From Chloroflexi bacterium TSY (GTDB lineage Bacteria > Chloroflexota > Anaerolineae > Caldilineales > Caldilineaceae): a DNA stretch of 64,000 nucleotides. Below are positions 9,816 to 20,037 of this stretch, one piece after another. The translations under genes and the position numbers were made by a program. Positions within the stretch are counted from its first letter, which is position 1. Each line of letters opens with the position of its first letter. The stretch spans positions 1 to 64,000 of the forward strand of contig JAHBNG010000039.1 of NCBI GenBank assembly GCA_019217005.1. The letters run 5' to 3'. The notes under the pieces were generated by a model. The model worked only from the letters and a program-made list of their open reading frames with translations. It ran no database searches and was not told where the DNA came from.

Positions 9816-10073
9816 TCAATTCTCCTTTTCACTTTCAGGGCACATCTCGCATTTAATCATGAGCAAAGGAAATCCCATTCCATACAAGCTGCTCAGAATC
9901 CCCATTAAGGCTGCTTGATCGATCACGGTTCCAACGAGTGTGGTGATCGGCCAATCGGGCTGGTGCATACAAATGATTGACAAACCCAGATGGTCTGCCC
10001 AGCGTTGGCTAACGTAACCTTGCACCGTAATTTGGTAAGTTGCAGACTCATCCAGACCGAGCCGATGGTTCAT
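9816..10073 (-). CDS. small conserved-type protein, function unknown
   Basis: An 85-residue protein with the pattern VQGYVSQRWADHLG near the N-terminus and TTLVGTVIDQAALMGILSSL then GMGFPLL near the C-terminus. I recognise this as a recurring small-protein type (QG-x-W start, G-x-x-x-DQAAL-x-G-x-L motif) seen beside regulators and other genes, but no function is established to my knowledge. Its stop lies 8 bases before the downstream glycosyltransferase ATG, so the two were co-transcribed. A 1.5-kb IS ends only 9 bp upstream of its start codon, so its native promoter and ribosome site have been displaced. Confidence 0.6.
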   Translation of the reverse strand: MNHRLGLDESATYQITVQGYVSQRWADHLGLSIICMHQPDWPITTLVGTVIDQAALMGILSSLYGMGFPLLMIKCEMCPESEKEN

Positions 10074-10082
10074 ATTGTTATA

Positions 10083-11585
10083 CTTTACTTTCTGGTAAAA
10101 GAAAAGAGATGAGGTGAGAAATGTGACAAAAAGCGGTTAGCGTTTCATCCTAAAGGTAGCGAAACCAAAAAGGAGGAAGGAATGCTAACCGCACCAGAAA
10201 TAACTATAGCAGTACTGATGAATGTATTGCAAGTAACGCCGGTGGGAACAAACGTAAATGTAATGCGTCTGATGTGGGCGATGATGAATGGGTCGTTTCT
10301 GAAAAGTCGAGGAGCAATCCATAGTGGATTGAGTGAAAGCGGGTTTGAAGATGAGGAGCTCCGGCGAAGCTGGTGGAGCTTTCGATATGGATCATGGGAT
10401 ATTGCAAGCCTGCTCTCATCGTGGCAAGAAGAAGTGGAGTGGAAAGGGAATGGGAGGCAAAAAGTTAGAAGGATACCGAGTGAAAAGCATAGATATCACA
10501 GGGTTCTGGCGACCGAAGCTGCAAGGGAAAGTGAACCGACTCTATAACTCAACGGCTCGTCGGGCATTGCCCGCGCTCATCTTTGGAGTGATGATAAGCT
10601 CGGGGGGAGATAGGCGGGAAACGAGTGCCACTGCTCAAGGCAATCATGAGATGCGAGGTAGGCACAAAGGAAAGTGAGTTTCGGAAAAAGCTGCTGAAAG
10701 AGACCAAGAAATCACTGGAGTCAGACGAAGTGGCGGTGGTCGATGCCGGGTTTACAATCAGAGAAATGCTAGAAAGCGACGTCGACCGATTTGTCCTTCG
10801 GGAAGCGATTAACTGCACAGCGCGCCGCAATGAGTTACCCGAACGTAAGGAAAAAGGCAGACCACCCGAATATGGTGATATTGTGCGTCCGCTCTCTCGA
10901 TGCTATAGGGGAAAGCGACTCGAGGCCACAACTCCAGACTCGTTTGGTCAATTTGTCTATAGTGGTCGCCTGATTCGCTATCAAGCATGGCACAATCTCG
11001 TCCCCAGGACAACCAAGGTGGATACAGCCAACCGCACCTATTCGATTTACGTCTTTCAGGATCCTGCTTATCACACACCTTTGGTTCTGGCGACCGTCAT
11101 GGCTTTACAAGCTGAAACCATTTATCTTTTCTCTCTGGAGCGCTGGCCTGTTGAACATCCCCCCTTGGCTTCCAAGCAGATGATTGGCTTACATCGTCAA
11201 TTTGTTCATGCCGATGAGGCTTGTTTCCGCTTACCTGAACTGGGGCTGCTGGCTGGCAATCTTCTTTCCCATTTAGCCGCTTCTCTTCCTCCCATACCGA
11301 CTGGCTACTGGGATCGAGAGCCTCAATCCACTCCCGGCAGGCTGCGCCGTGTTCTCTCGAGTGCTCTTTTTCCAACTCCTGACCAACTCGACCCTGACTT
11401 TCGGAAAAAGGCCTCGGTTTCACACCATTTCCCTAAAGGCGTTCTCGCTCATCGCCGCCTCAATGCCGCTGCTTAAACTAGCCGAGCACTATTTTTACAT
11501 TTTATCCCGTTTTTTCAGGGTGGATTCTTTTTTCCGCCCCTTTCGGTTTGCCCTTTGTCACTCAAGCCTTTACCAGAAAGTAAAG
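10083..11585 (+). mobile_element. IS-A copy 1 (1503 bp), defective
   Basis: Bounded by perfect 17-bp inverted repeats CTTTACTTTCTGGTAAA (10083-10099 and 11569-11585). Two more copies lie at 18378-19868 and 24715-26212 (opposite strand). I could not define a convincing target duplication. The single transposase gene is frameshifted. Confidence 0.9.
10182..11476 (+). pseudogene. IS-A transposase, frameshifted (copy 1)
   Basis: Would encode a ~430-residue DDE-type transposase starting MLTAPEITIAVLMNVLQ, with a strong AAAGGAGGAAGG ribosome site. The frame is lost near 10435-10460 (5 extra bases and a shorter A-run compared with copy 2) and near 10585-10610, and resumes from 10625 to the end (VAVVDAGFTIREML, YSIYVFQDPAYH, LHRQFVHADEACFRLPELG). 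Candidate catalytic aspartates are in KSIDITGFW and VVDAGFT. The family is not one I can name; it resembles the IS4/IS701 end of the DDE group. Confidence 0.75.
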
Positions 11586-11935
11586 TTTTATTGATTGTAA
11601 AAAAGTGGCTGTCGCCTAGGAGTCGTTGACATTTGCCGGCGCAAGCACCCGCTTTGCAGATCACGAAGTGGGCGCTTGCGCCAACAGTGGTGGGTGCTGA
11701 GCACCACAACCTCTCGGGTGAAAGTAACGCCGAGCACGAACACTTCTCTGAGGGTGTACTCTAAATGTCACAGAACCTAGGAATGTATAGAAGAATGGTA
11801 CTACGTTTGTGGGGTGGAGCGCATCGCTCTTAGGGTCGTAGAAAGGTAGTATTTACGGAGTGTTTAGAAGCGAGCCGATACGTAGTTGTGCGTCAGATCA
11901 GTGTTGCCAACAAGATTCGATCGTCACAAAACGAT
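11586..11935. other. intergenic stretch with a GC-rich hairpin
   Basis: No convincing gene in 350 bp. It holds an inverted repeat GGCGCAAGC (11638-11646) / GCTTGCGCC (11674-11682) that extends inward with CCC/GGG and CTT/AAG pairing, giving a hairpin of about 17 pairs with two mismatches. The rest lies downstream of the LuxR-type gene fragment and shows no other structure to me. Confidence 0.5.
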
Positions 11936-12554
11936 TCAATGAGAGCCGAGCTGGCGCGCCTTACGAATTGCCTGGCGGCGATTGTTGACGGCCAATTTGT
12001 TGTATATATTGGTTGCGTGTCGCTTGACGGTGTAGAGAGAGATAATCAGCTTATCGGCAATTTCCTGATTCGTCAGCCCCGCCTGCATTAAAGTCAAAAC
12101 CTCTTCTTCGCGTTGTGTCAAACGATCAAGCAGGGGCTCTTCATCCGCATTGGGGGTGGCATTGGAGGTGGCGTTGCTAGTAGATTTTGGCTGTGGGGCA
12201 GAGGGAATACCAGCCACTAGTTGGGCGACATAGTCTGGGGCGACGTCTTTCTGCTGGCGCTGCTCGAGTAAGGGGATGAGCGCAGGCCCACAATCGATAA
12301 ATGAGCGCATTGCGCCACCTGGGAGGGCCAAACCAAGGGCTTGTCTTAAATTAAGCCCTGCTTTTTCAGCTTGGTCCAGCCGATCGTGAGCCAAAGTTAG
12401 ATGGGCCAGCACTTGAATTTCTCGCTGTACCCAGTGGCGGGCTTGAACTCGTCTCAACGCTTCCTGCAGCTGAACGATAATCGCCTGTACTTCCGCATCT
12501 GTGCCGTGGTTGACCACAATACGGGTTAACAGCAAGAGGGGGGCTGAAAAAAAA

Positions 12555-14358
12555 CAGTTACAGCAAAAGTCGGGTACAGAAATATTATGACAAGTAAATG
12601 ATTGCGACCAAAAAGAGATAAATTGAAGACCTCCGGAAGAAAAGGCTAGAATAGGAGAGGCCAAGGAGGTCCGGAAAAATGCGCAAAAAGAAGGAGAAGC
12701 AGGTAGAGAAACGATACTACCGACCAACAAAGAAGCGCTGTCCGAACTGCAAAAGCAAACTGAAAAGAAGCTATAAATTATGGCATAAGTATCTGGAAAC
12801 ACTGGAGGGCAGATATTATGTGGTAAGTCATGGATATCGGTGTCAAAATGAGAACTGCTTGCAGCAAGAAGTGGTCTATCGTTCCCAAGAAGCAGAAGAG
12901 TTGGGTGTACCCGAATGCGGTTATGGGTTAGATGTAATCGTCGAAATAGGATACCAACGATTTTGGCATCAACGAAGAGTGGCCGAAATCCATAAAGGAC
13001 TAAAAGAGCGGATAACGATATCTGAAAGACAAGTGCTGAACTTAATCGGTACATTTTTAGCCTTGTTGCGAGCTGGACAGCCAGCGAAGGTAGTAAACCA
13101 GCAGAAAAAATGGAAAAGGTTGGGCGGACTAATCCTCTCCATAGATGGGATGCAACCAGAGAAAGGAAGTCCAGCGCTCTATGTGGTTCGAGAAGTCCAG
13201 TTAGACATCACTTTGATGGCAGAAGTGTTGGAATCAGGGACTCACAAGACTCTGGTTTCAGCACTGTTGGAACCGATAAACGAATGGGAAATCCCTATCA
13301 AGGGCATCATCAGTGACGCCCAGGAAAACATCCAACTTGCTGTTGCTCAAGTGTGGCCGAATTGCCCCCATCAGACTTGTCAGTTCCATTGCATTAAAGA
13401 AGCTGGGCGACTCACTTATGCGCTTGACCGTACAATGAAAACTCAACTCAAAAAGAAGCTGCGTGGCTTTTTGAATCGGGTCTACAAAACGGTTCGAGAA
13501 TTGGCGGAAACCGATCCCTACAAAGCAGTTCTTTTGCAATATACTCGCTATCTGCGGTTCACTTTATTGACAAGAGGATTGGCTCCTTTTGAATTAGGTG
13601 GCTTACAGATGGTTCAACAATTAATCACGATTGAAGCATCATTATTACGGGCTCAGGAAAAAGGGGGCATCCGTTACTGACCCACTTAATCAAGATTGCT
13701 GGTTTTCATCGTTTTTGCACTGTTCAAGCCAACCGCTTACGACGGCAACTTGGGTGGTTGGTGGCACTCCAACGGCTTTTGTCGCCTGACTCTCAAGCCG
13801 ACGACCAGGTACAGGTCACTGCTCATTCCGTTGCATCAGCTGTTGATCAATATTTAGTCGCACTGACACAGGATACGACTCTCGATGACGCAGATCGCTC
13901 GATTGTTCAGCATATCAACACAACATTTCGCAACCGTTGGTGGGGGCTCTTTGTCTGCTACGATGTCTCGGGTCTTCCTTCCACTAACAATGCCCTGGAG
14001 GGCTTCTTTGGCCGCTTGAAAACCAATCAACGACGTATCACTGGACGCAAAGTGTTAATAACTTCGTCCTTCGCTATGGCTCTTTGCTGCCTTCGTCGAT
14101 CCGACTGAAACCAAAGACGAATTGCTCTTCCGGCTGCGATCCGTTGACCGGTCCGCTTATTTATTTGAACGGCAACGTTTACATTCGATCCTGGCTGAAC
14201 GCAAAGATTATTTTCGCTTTTGCCATCACCTTGATTCAGTCGTTTCTGAACTTGAAATCGCTTGGGAGTCTGCTCTTCTTTCAAATACAAATCGTCATGA
14301 TTCTGACTCCCCTTCTAACTCAACATAATAAATTTGTACCCGACTTTTGCTGTAACTG
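12555..14358 (+). mobile_element. IS-B (1804 bp), inserted in an A8 tract, defective
   Basis: The 24-bp terminal repeats begin CAGTTACAGCAAAAGTCGGG (12555) and end with the complement at 14358. Both sides are flanked by AAAAAAAA (12547-12554 and 14359-14366), consistent with an 8-bp target duplication of a homopolymer. Two 104-bp MITEs in the window carry the same ends and also sit in A/T7-8 tracts. The transposase is frameshifted. Confidence 0.85.
12679..14328 (+). pseudogene. IS-B transposase with N-terminal zinc-binding region, frameshifted
   Basis: AGGAGG precedes the ATG. Residues ~20-75 contain two CxxC-like pairs (CPNCKSKL, YRCQNENC), suggesting a zinc-binding DNA-recognition domain. 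Candidate catalytic regions are GLILSIDGMQPEKG and IKGIISDAQENIQLAV with CQFHCIKEAG, reminiscent of MULE/IS256-like transposases that make 8-9 bp duplications. The frame breaks near the G5 run at 13663-13668 (continuing as LLTHLIKIAGFHRFC in another frame) and again between 14050 and 14110 before the last part (KDELLFRLRSVDRSAYLFER) to 14328. Family assignment is tentative. Confidence 0.7.
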
Positions 14359-14366
14359 AAAAAAAA

Positions 14367-14470
14367 CAGCTACGGCAAAAGTCGGGTACAAAAAATGACC
14401 ATAAGGGGTGAAATCCTAGAGCAGCCCTCTGTTTGCATGAAAAATTTGTACCCGACTTTTGCTGCTACTG
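14367..14470. mobile_element. 104-bp MITE (MITE-104), copy A
   Basis: Starts CAGCTACGGCAAAAGTCGGG and ends with the complement of CAGTAGCAGCAAAAGTCGGG, so its ends match IS-B. It is flanked by A8 on both sides (14359-14366, 14471-14478). It is identical over all 104 bases to the inverted copy at 26604-26707. It lies directly beside IS-B in the same disrupted regulator gene, as if both chose the same A8 tract in turn. Confidence 0.92.
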
Positions 14471-16706
14471 AAAAAAAAGATGGAGTCAGGTAACTTGGTT
14501 ATTTGAGAAGCATAAACCCATTGCATCGCCGATATTGCGTCTCCTTGCAAATGCCACTGATAAGCTTGGGTTGCTTCTAAAAGCGGCATAAAATCACTAT
14601 TTTGAAGTCGCACGGTATCCGTATGTAGAATATGGAGGGTTTCTTGTGCTTGCTCCCACTTTCCTTCTAGTTGCAGAAGACGTACAAGGCCCAAGGTGCC
14701 GTTAAAGGCGGCTATAAAATTGGTCTCATGGCGCTCTTCAATGGCAAAGATATTTGCGAAATGGGTTTTCGCTTCTTCGAGCCGATTCCATTCATAATCA
14801 AGCAAGCCCGCTATCCAGCTTGTGCCCGCCCCTCTTAGGGAATTTGATGGCGCATGGCCTAAATAGCGTGTGATCGTTTGTTGCAGCTGATAATTTTCGC
14901 CAGCAACGAGCTGAATCACGCAGAGACTAACAAAGCTCTGAAAGGTGGCTGGGCTGTCAACGCTGGACGTTTGAAGACATTCTTTCAGGCGAGATAAATC
15001 TCGTTCTGGATCCCCCAAAGCCTGTTGGGCTATGCTTAGAAAGCCTAAGGCGATGTTCCTGGCCCCACTTTCTGCGTTTGGGAGAAGGCTCAATGCACAT
15101 CTAGCCCATGCTACTGTTCCAGAAAAATCGTTATCAAGAATATAGGTGGTCACACAACGCAAAGTTTGGTATTGCGCCTGTATGGCCTGATGCTCAGCCG
15201 GGGCAAGGGTGCTCTCTTCATCCTGAAGTGCAACCTCTACCTGATCCAGAACAGTCTTTAGCCTAGAGATACGCCAATGGAAATAAAGGCGCCAAGCTTG
15301 AGCCATTAAGAGTTTGGGACGTTTCTGAATCACTTCTTGGGGCAGGAGAGCGAGCCATCGCTCCAGGTTCACGCGCCCCTGACTTAGAAATTGTTGACAA
15401 CGGGTTTCAACTAATTGGACGGCTAAATCGACATTTTGGGCTGCCTGGGCATGGTAAATGGCTTCTTCAACGTAATCGTGGTCAGCATACCACTGGCTGG
15501 CCCGGTAATGCAGGGCTGTAATCTCGCTGATACTATATTCTACCTCCAATTTACTGATCAATAGCTCCTGAAACAGATGATGAAAGCGATACCACATGTG
15601 TTGGCGGTCAAGCGAAATCAGGAACAGATTCGTTTGCTCCAGCCATTCTAAATATGTCTGCCCATTGTCAGCTAGAGTTTGAACACCAGTGACCGCTTCA
15701 CACAACGACTCAGAGAATCGATTCAGGATTGATATTTGCAGCATAAATGCTTGAACGGCCGTCGTCTGCTGCGCAAGTACTTCATCAACCAGATACTCTG
15801 TGATATAGTGATTGCCTCCTTGCAAGTTGGCAATGAACGCAGCCGGATCATCTATCCCGCGCATGGAGAGCGCAACAAGCTGTAATCCCACAACCCAACC
15901 TTCGAGCCGCTGCCCGAGCAAAGATAGGCTCTCATCAGAAAGTCTCATATCCAGCGATTTTGTCAGAAAAGATTTCGCCTCATCGGCTTTGAAACGGAGA
16001 TCGGCCAACCGGATTTCCGTCATTTCACCACCGGCGCGTAACCGAGACAGGGGCAATGACATCGGGTCTTGTCGGCTGATCAACAGTAGGTGCAGATGTT
16101 GAGGCTGATATTCAATCAACTTGCTCAACAATTGATGAATGGCTTCATTCTGGATTCGATGATAATCATCCAGCACGAGAATGAAGCGTTCTGTTGGTGA
16201 ATTTAGGGGTAAGCGAGCAAGATCGTTGATCAACGCAACGACAATCTCATCGACCGTAGGCAACTGCTCATACGGCAAGAGGTTGTCCACCTGTGCACAG
16301 GCATCAGGAAAAACGGTCTCGATGGCGGCCGCCAAATAGCAGAGAAAACGGTCTATGTTGCCGTCATCCTCACCCAGCGAAAGCCAGGCAGTCGGGGACT
16401 GGCATTCTTCCAACCACATACAGGCCAACATGGTTTTACCAAAGCCAGCTGGAGCAGAGATGAGCGTCAATTTTTTGCTGAGGCTCGCTTGTAGACGGGT
16501 CAACAGCCTTGCTCGTGGTATGAGATTATCCGCGATACGTGGTCTATTGAGTTTGGTATAGATAAGAGGCAATGTCTTGGTGTTGGTAGTCGATGAAGCC
16601 ATGTTTAAGCTTTGTGATATAGGGTCTGTTCGGGATACAGATGCTGTTGGCGAATTCAAGCATTCGCCAAAGGCGACTTATAGATTTGCACTTTGGGGAC
16701 CTCCTA

Positions 16707-16802
16707 GTGTTCTGTAAAATAAGTTCTGATACACTAAGATCTCGTGATTTAGCCGAGTGCAGCTCATGGTTTTACGGTATCATAATTTTTCTGCCAGAAC
16801 AG
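16707..16802. mobile_element. 96-bp MITE related to the adjacent IS630
   Basis: The ends GTGTTCTGTAAAATAAGTTC and the complement of CTGTTCTGGCAGAAAAATTA resemble the ends of the neighbouring IS630 element (GTGTTTTGTCAGATAAGTTA). It is bounded by TA on both sides (16705-16706, 16803-16804), the expected IS630/Tc1 duplication, and shares its right TA with the IS630 element. Confidence 0.7.
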
Positions 16803-16821
16803 TAGTGTTTTGTCAGATAAG

Positions 16822-18122
16822 TTATGATACAGGTTGGTCATCAGAATCGGTATCCAAAACAGGATAGAAACGCTGGAACTTCTGGCGAGCGAGAGCGGGG
16901 GTAAATTGCCATTGAATGGTAGCGGATTGTTCATTGCGCTCGTTGACAAGAGCAAGGACAACAGTCTCAAGAAGCTCTTTGGAATCAATGCGGCGATCAA
17001 GAACTTGGCGAGTGATAACCGAGAGTTCAATTTCAACCATATTAAGCCAACTCCCGTTGACGGGGGTATAAACCATCTGAAAGTGCTGAGCCAGAGCGAA
17101 AGCTTCCTCAGGCGAAAAGATGGTGTAGAAGGAACTGGGTGAATGAATGTTGAGATTATCCTGAACAATCTGTAATGAATCGGCATCAGGATTGTGTTTC
17201 GTTTTGAGATCATGCATGAAGCGAGCATACTCTTGGCCTCTGCGCCGTTCGGTAATCTGAACAACCCGCTGTCCAGTGTGTGGCTGGTAAGCAATCAAGA
17301 TGTAACAGATGCCCTTGCGTTCATAGTGATGATCATAGCGCCATTTCTTGCCTGGTTTCATCTCAATCGGCACGATTGTATCGCCCAAGAGCTGACAAGG
17401 TTTTTCATCGTAACACCAGAGAGGATTCTTGGGGTCATAGGGCTGTGCATAGAGGTCCAAGATTTGTTCCATGTGCCACAAGTATGTAGGTGTTAACTTT
17501 CCGATACACCACTGCACCTTCAAATGGGGTTTCAGTTCGTTTTTTTCAGAATTTCACTCACGGTTTCATGCGAAATGTCTTCCACAAACTTTAACTCAAC
17601 CGCTGTGGTTGCTAGCAGCCTTAAAGTCCATCGGCTTCGCCCATCTGGTCCTTTCGTACACGCTAGTGCCGTGATTTTGGCTCTGGCTTCGTTACTAATC
17701 TCGACTGGTCGTCCGCTTCTTGGCCTCTCTTCTAGGGCTTTGGTTAGCCCTTCCGTCACATATCTTTTGCGGATTCGCACCACCGTTGCTCGCGTCACTC
17801 CCACTCGTTCCATGATTTCTCTGTCTGTTTTTCCTCCATCTGACAAGAGCAGAATATGTGCCCTTCTTATCTTTCTTACGTTCTCTTTTCCTTTTGCCGT
17901 TATTCGGCGGGGTGGTTCATTTTAGCTGGATAGATAGGTTTACACTTTTAGAAACAGAAAGAACGTTTATATTCTCTGATTTCGCCGGTTCTCAGAGAGA
18001 AAACGGTCTCATATAGATTTTTGTCTATATATCAAAAGTGTAAACCTAATTTTGAACCACCCCATTCGCCTTAATTCATTTCTGTCTTTATCACTTAGTT
18101 TAACTTTATATACTTGCTTCAT
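16822..18122 (-). pseudogene. IS630 transposase, two-frame gene interrupted by a MITE
   Basis: Start ATG at 18122 with GAGGAG upstream: MKQVYKVKLSDKDRNELRRI, then the MITE (17909-18063), then KGKENVRKIRRAHILLLSDG and a helix-turn-helix (TDREIMERVGVTRATVVRIR). The first frame ends at 17532. The second frame (to 16822) carries the DDE domain (WCYDEKPCQLLG, LQIVQDNLNIH, VYTPVNGSWLNMVEIE). The frames meet at a run of seven A (complement of 17541-17547): a -1 slip there gives KKNELKPHLKVQW, the arrangement of IS630 elements that use programmed -1 frameshifting. The MITE breaks the reading frame, so the gene is now inactive. Confidence 0.85.
17909..18063. mobile_element. 155-bp MITE (MITE-155), copy 2, inside IS630 transposase
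   Basis: Same length, ends (GGGGTGGTTCA / TGAACCACCCC) and interior as the copy at 5173-5327, in opposite orientation. The flanks ATTCGGC (17902-17908) and ATTCGCC (18064-18070) are a target duplication with one mismatch. Removing the element and one duplicate restores the transposase N-terminus. Confidence 0.9.
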
Positions 18123-18315
18123 TTCTCTCTGCCTCCTCGTTTTTTTAGTCACTTTCTGGCAGAGTTTACCGTATTATAACTTATCTGACAAAACACTAGA
18201 GCAAATCTACAAATTATTGTACATTGGTGTAATTTCGTTCGAATTAACGAGTAGCAAGAATTAAAAGAGGAGGTCAAGTAGCGTAAAACAAGCGCACTCA
18301 GGAAAGGAGTGTGCG

Positions 18316-18377
18316 ATGGCCTCAGATATCAAAATCGAATGTGTCGATAATTTGCCGATAATCGTAACTTTATATAT
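18316..18377 (+). pseudogene. 5' remnant of a transposase gene, cut by IS-A copy 2
   Basis: GGAAAGGAG precedes an ATG opening a frame MASDIKIECVDNLPII that is truncated by the left end of IS-A at 18378. The short sequence resembles the start of IS1634-type transposases (charged strand, then LPIV), but about 20 residues are too few for a firm assignment. No continuation was found on the other side of IS-A. Confidence 0.35.
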
Positions 18378-19868
18378 CTTTACTTTCTGGTAAAAGAAAA
18401 GAGATGAGGTGAGAAATGTGACAAAAAGCGGTTAGCAGTTCATCCTAAAGGTAGAGAACCCAAAAAGGAGGAAGGAATGCTAACCGCGCCAGAAATAACT
18501 ATAGCAGTACTGATGAATGTATTGCAAGTAACGCCGATGGGAACAAACGTAAATGTAATGCGTCTGATGTGGGCAATGCTGAATGGGTCGTTTCTGAAAA
18601 GTCGAGGAGCAATCCATAGCGCATTGAAAGAAAGCGGGTTTGAAGATGAGGAGCTCCGGCGAAGCTGGTGGAGCTTTCGATATGGATCATGGGATATCAC
18701 AAGTCTGCTGGGGTCGTGGCAAGAAGAAGTGGAAAGGGAATGGGAGGCAAAAAAGTTAGAAGGGTACCGAGTGAAAAGCATAGATATCACAGGGTTCTGG
18801 CGACCGAAGCTGCAAGGGAAAGTGAACCGACTCTATAACTCAACGGCTCGTCGGGCATTGCCCGCTCATCTTTGGAGTGATGATAAGCTCGGGGAGATAG
18901 GCGGGAAGCGAGTGCCACTGCTCAAGGCAATCATGAGATGCACGGTTGGAACAAAGGAAAGTGAGTTTCGGAAAAGCTGCTGAAAGAGACGAAGAAATCA
19001 CTGGAGTCAGACGAAGTGGCGGTGGTCGATGCCGGGTTTACAATCAGAGAAATGCTAGAAAGCGGCATCGACCGATTTGTCCTGCGGGAAGCCATTAACT
19101 GCACAGTGCGCCGCAATGAGTTCCCCAAACGCAAAGAAAAAGGCAGACCACCTGAATATGGTGATATTGTGCGTCCGCTCTCTCGCAGCTATAAGGAAAG
19201 CGACTCGAGGCTACAACTCCGGACTCGTCTGGTCGCTTTCTCTATAGTGGTCGCCTGATTTGCTATCAAGCATGGCACAATCTCGTCCCCAGAACAACCA
19301 AGGTGGATACAGCCAACCACCTATTCGATTTACGTCATTCAGGATCCGGCCTACAACACACCTTTGGTTTTGGCGACCGTTATGACTTTGCAGCCTGAAA
19401 CCATTTATCTTGTCTACCTGGAACGCTGGCCTGTTGAACCTCCCCCCTTGGCTTCCAAGCAGATGATTGGCTTACATCGTCAATTTGTTCATGCCGATGA
19501 GGCTTGTTTCCGCTTACCTGAACTGGGGCTGCTGGCTGGCAATCTTCTTTCCCATTTAGCCGCTTCTCTTCCTCCCATACCGACTGGCTACTGGGATCGA
19601 GAGCCTCAATCCACTCCCGGCAGGCTGCGCCGTGTTCTCTCGAGTGCTCTTTTTCCAACTCCTGACCAACTCGACCCTGACTTTCGAAAAAAGGCCTCGG
19701 TTTCACACCATTTCCCTAAAGGCGTTCTCGCTCATCGCCGCCTCAATGCCGCTGCTTAAACTAGCCGAGCACTATTTTTACATTTTATCCCGTTTTTTCA
19801 GGGTGGATTCTTTTTTCCGCCCCTTTCGGTTTGCCCTTTGTCACTCAAGCCTTTACCAGAAAGTAAAG
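18378..19868 (+). mobile_element. IS-A copy 2 (1491 bp), defective
   Basis: The same 17-bp ends CTTTACTTTCTGGTAAA as copy 1 (18378-18394, 19852-19868). It is highly similar to copies 1 and 3 throughout and separates a small transposase remnant from the LarA-like pseudogene region. Confidence 0.9.
18477..19759 (+). pseudogene. IS-A transposase, frameshifted (copy 2)
   Basis: In frame from MLTAPEITIAV to FRKS at 18972, beyond the point where copy 1 is broken. There an A5 run present in copies 1 and 3 has only four A. Further breaks occur near 19190 (one base missing compared with copy 1; shared with copy 3) and at 19317-19320 (two bases missing in the codons for TANRTYS). The last part (from about 19330) again reads to the common end NAAA. 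It cannot make a functional protein. Confidence 0.8.
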
Positions 19869-19934
19869 GATATCACAGATGCATCAACAGCTCAGTTAGA
19901 TACAATGGTCCATGAAGACGATCTTTTTCCTAAG

Positions 19935-20014
19935 TTCTTATCCGAAAAGTTCTGTGACGATGTAATCTCACTCGAGAAGCCGCTTGAACTCACAACCACT
20001 TTTCGGATAGGTTC
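19935..20014. mobile_element. 80-bp MITE (MITE-80), copy 1
   Basis: Starts TTCTTATCCGAAAAGTTCTG and ends with ACTTTTCGGATAGGTTC; the inverted core is TATCCGAAAAGT. It is flanked by TAAG on both sides (19931-19934, 20015-20018). Copies of identical length with the same TAAG flanks lie at 51121-51200 and 52011-52090. It sits just past the 3' end of the LarA-like gene. Confidence 0.85.
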
Positions 20015-20037
20015 TAAGCCGAGACCCTATGATTCTG

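Larger units (their letters stand above)
11936..16602 (-). pseudogene. MalT/LAL-type LuxR transcriptional regulator, disrupted by IS and MITE
   Basis: Two host segments form one ~910-residue regulator. Residues 1-~705 (16602 to 14479) hold a Walker A loop (LISAPAGFGKT), Walker B (FILVLDDYH), the LLISRQDP and LEGWVVGLQLVALSM motifs and the helical TPR-like region of STAND ATPases. The C-terminal segment (12546 to 11936) ends in a LuxR helix-turn-helix (LTQREEEVLTLMQAGLTNQE ... TVKRHATNIYNKL). Between them a 1.8-kb IS and a 104-bp MITE have entered a poly-T tract of the gene. A clean rejoining through the present T8 would still be out of frame (T7 would be in frame). The ATG at 16602 is preferred over an upstream TTG. 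The promoter side abuts an IS630-related MITE. Confidence 0.85.
16805..18196 (-). mobile_element. IS630-family element carrying a nested MITE
   Basis: The ends GTGTTTTGTCAGATAAGTTA (16805) and its near-perfect complement (to 18196) are flanked by TA (16803-16804 and 18197-18198). Its transposase gene on the minus strand is interrupted by a 155-bp MITE at 17909-18063. Without the MITE the element is about 1.23 kb, normal for the family. Confidence 0.88.

Noticed and set aside
12540..13054. Continuous minus-strand frame reading from the LuxR C-terminus into IS-B
   Set aside because: The upstream part is antisense to the IS-B transposase; only 11936-12546 is host coding sequence.
19869..19934. 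Possible continuation of the truncated transposase (18316) or histidine kinase after IS-A copy 2
   Set aside because: The ~20 residues (DITDASTAQLDTMVHEDD) match neither an IS1634-type transposase nor a HATPase domain.
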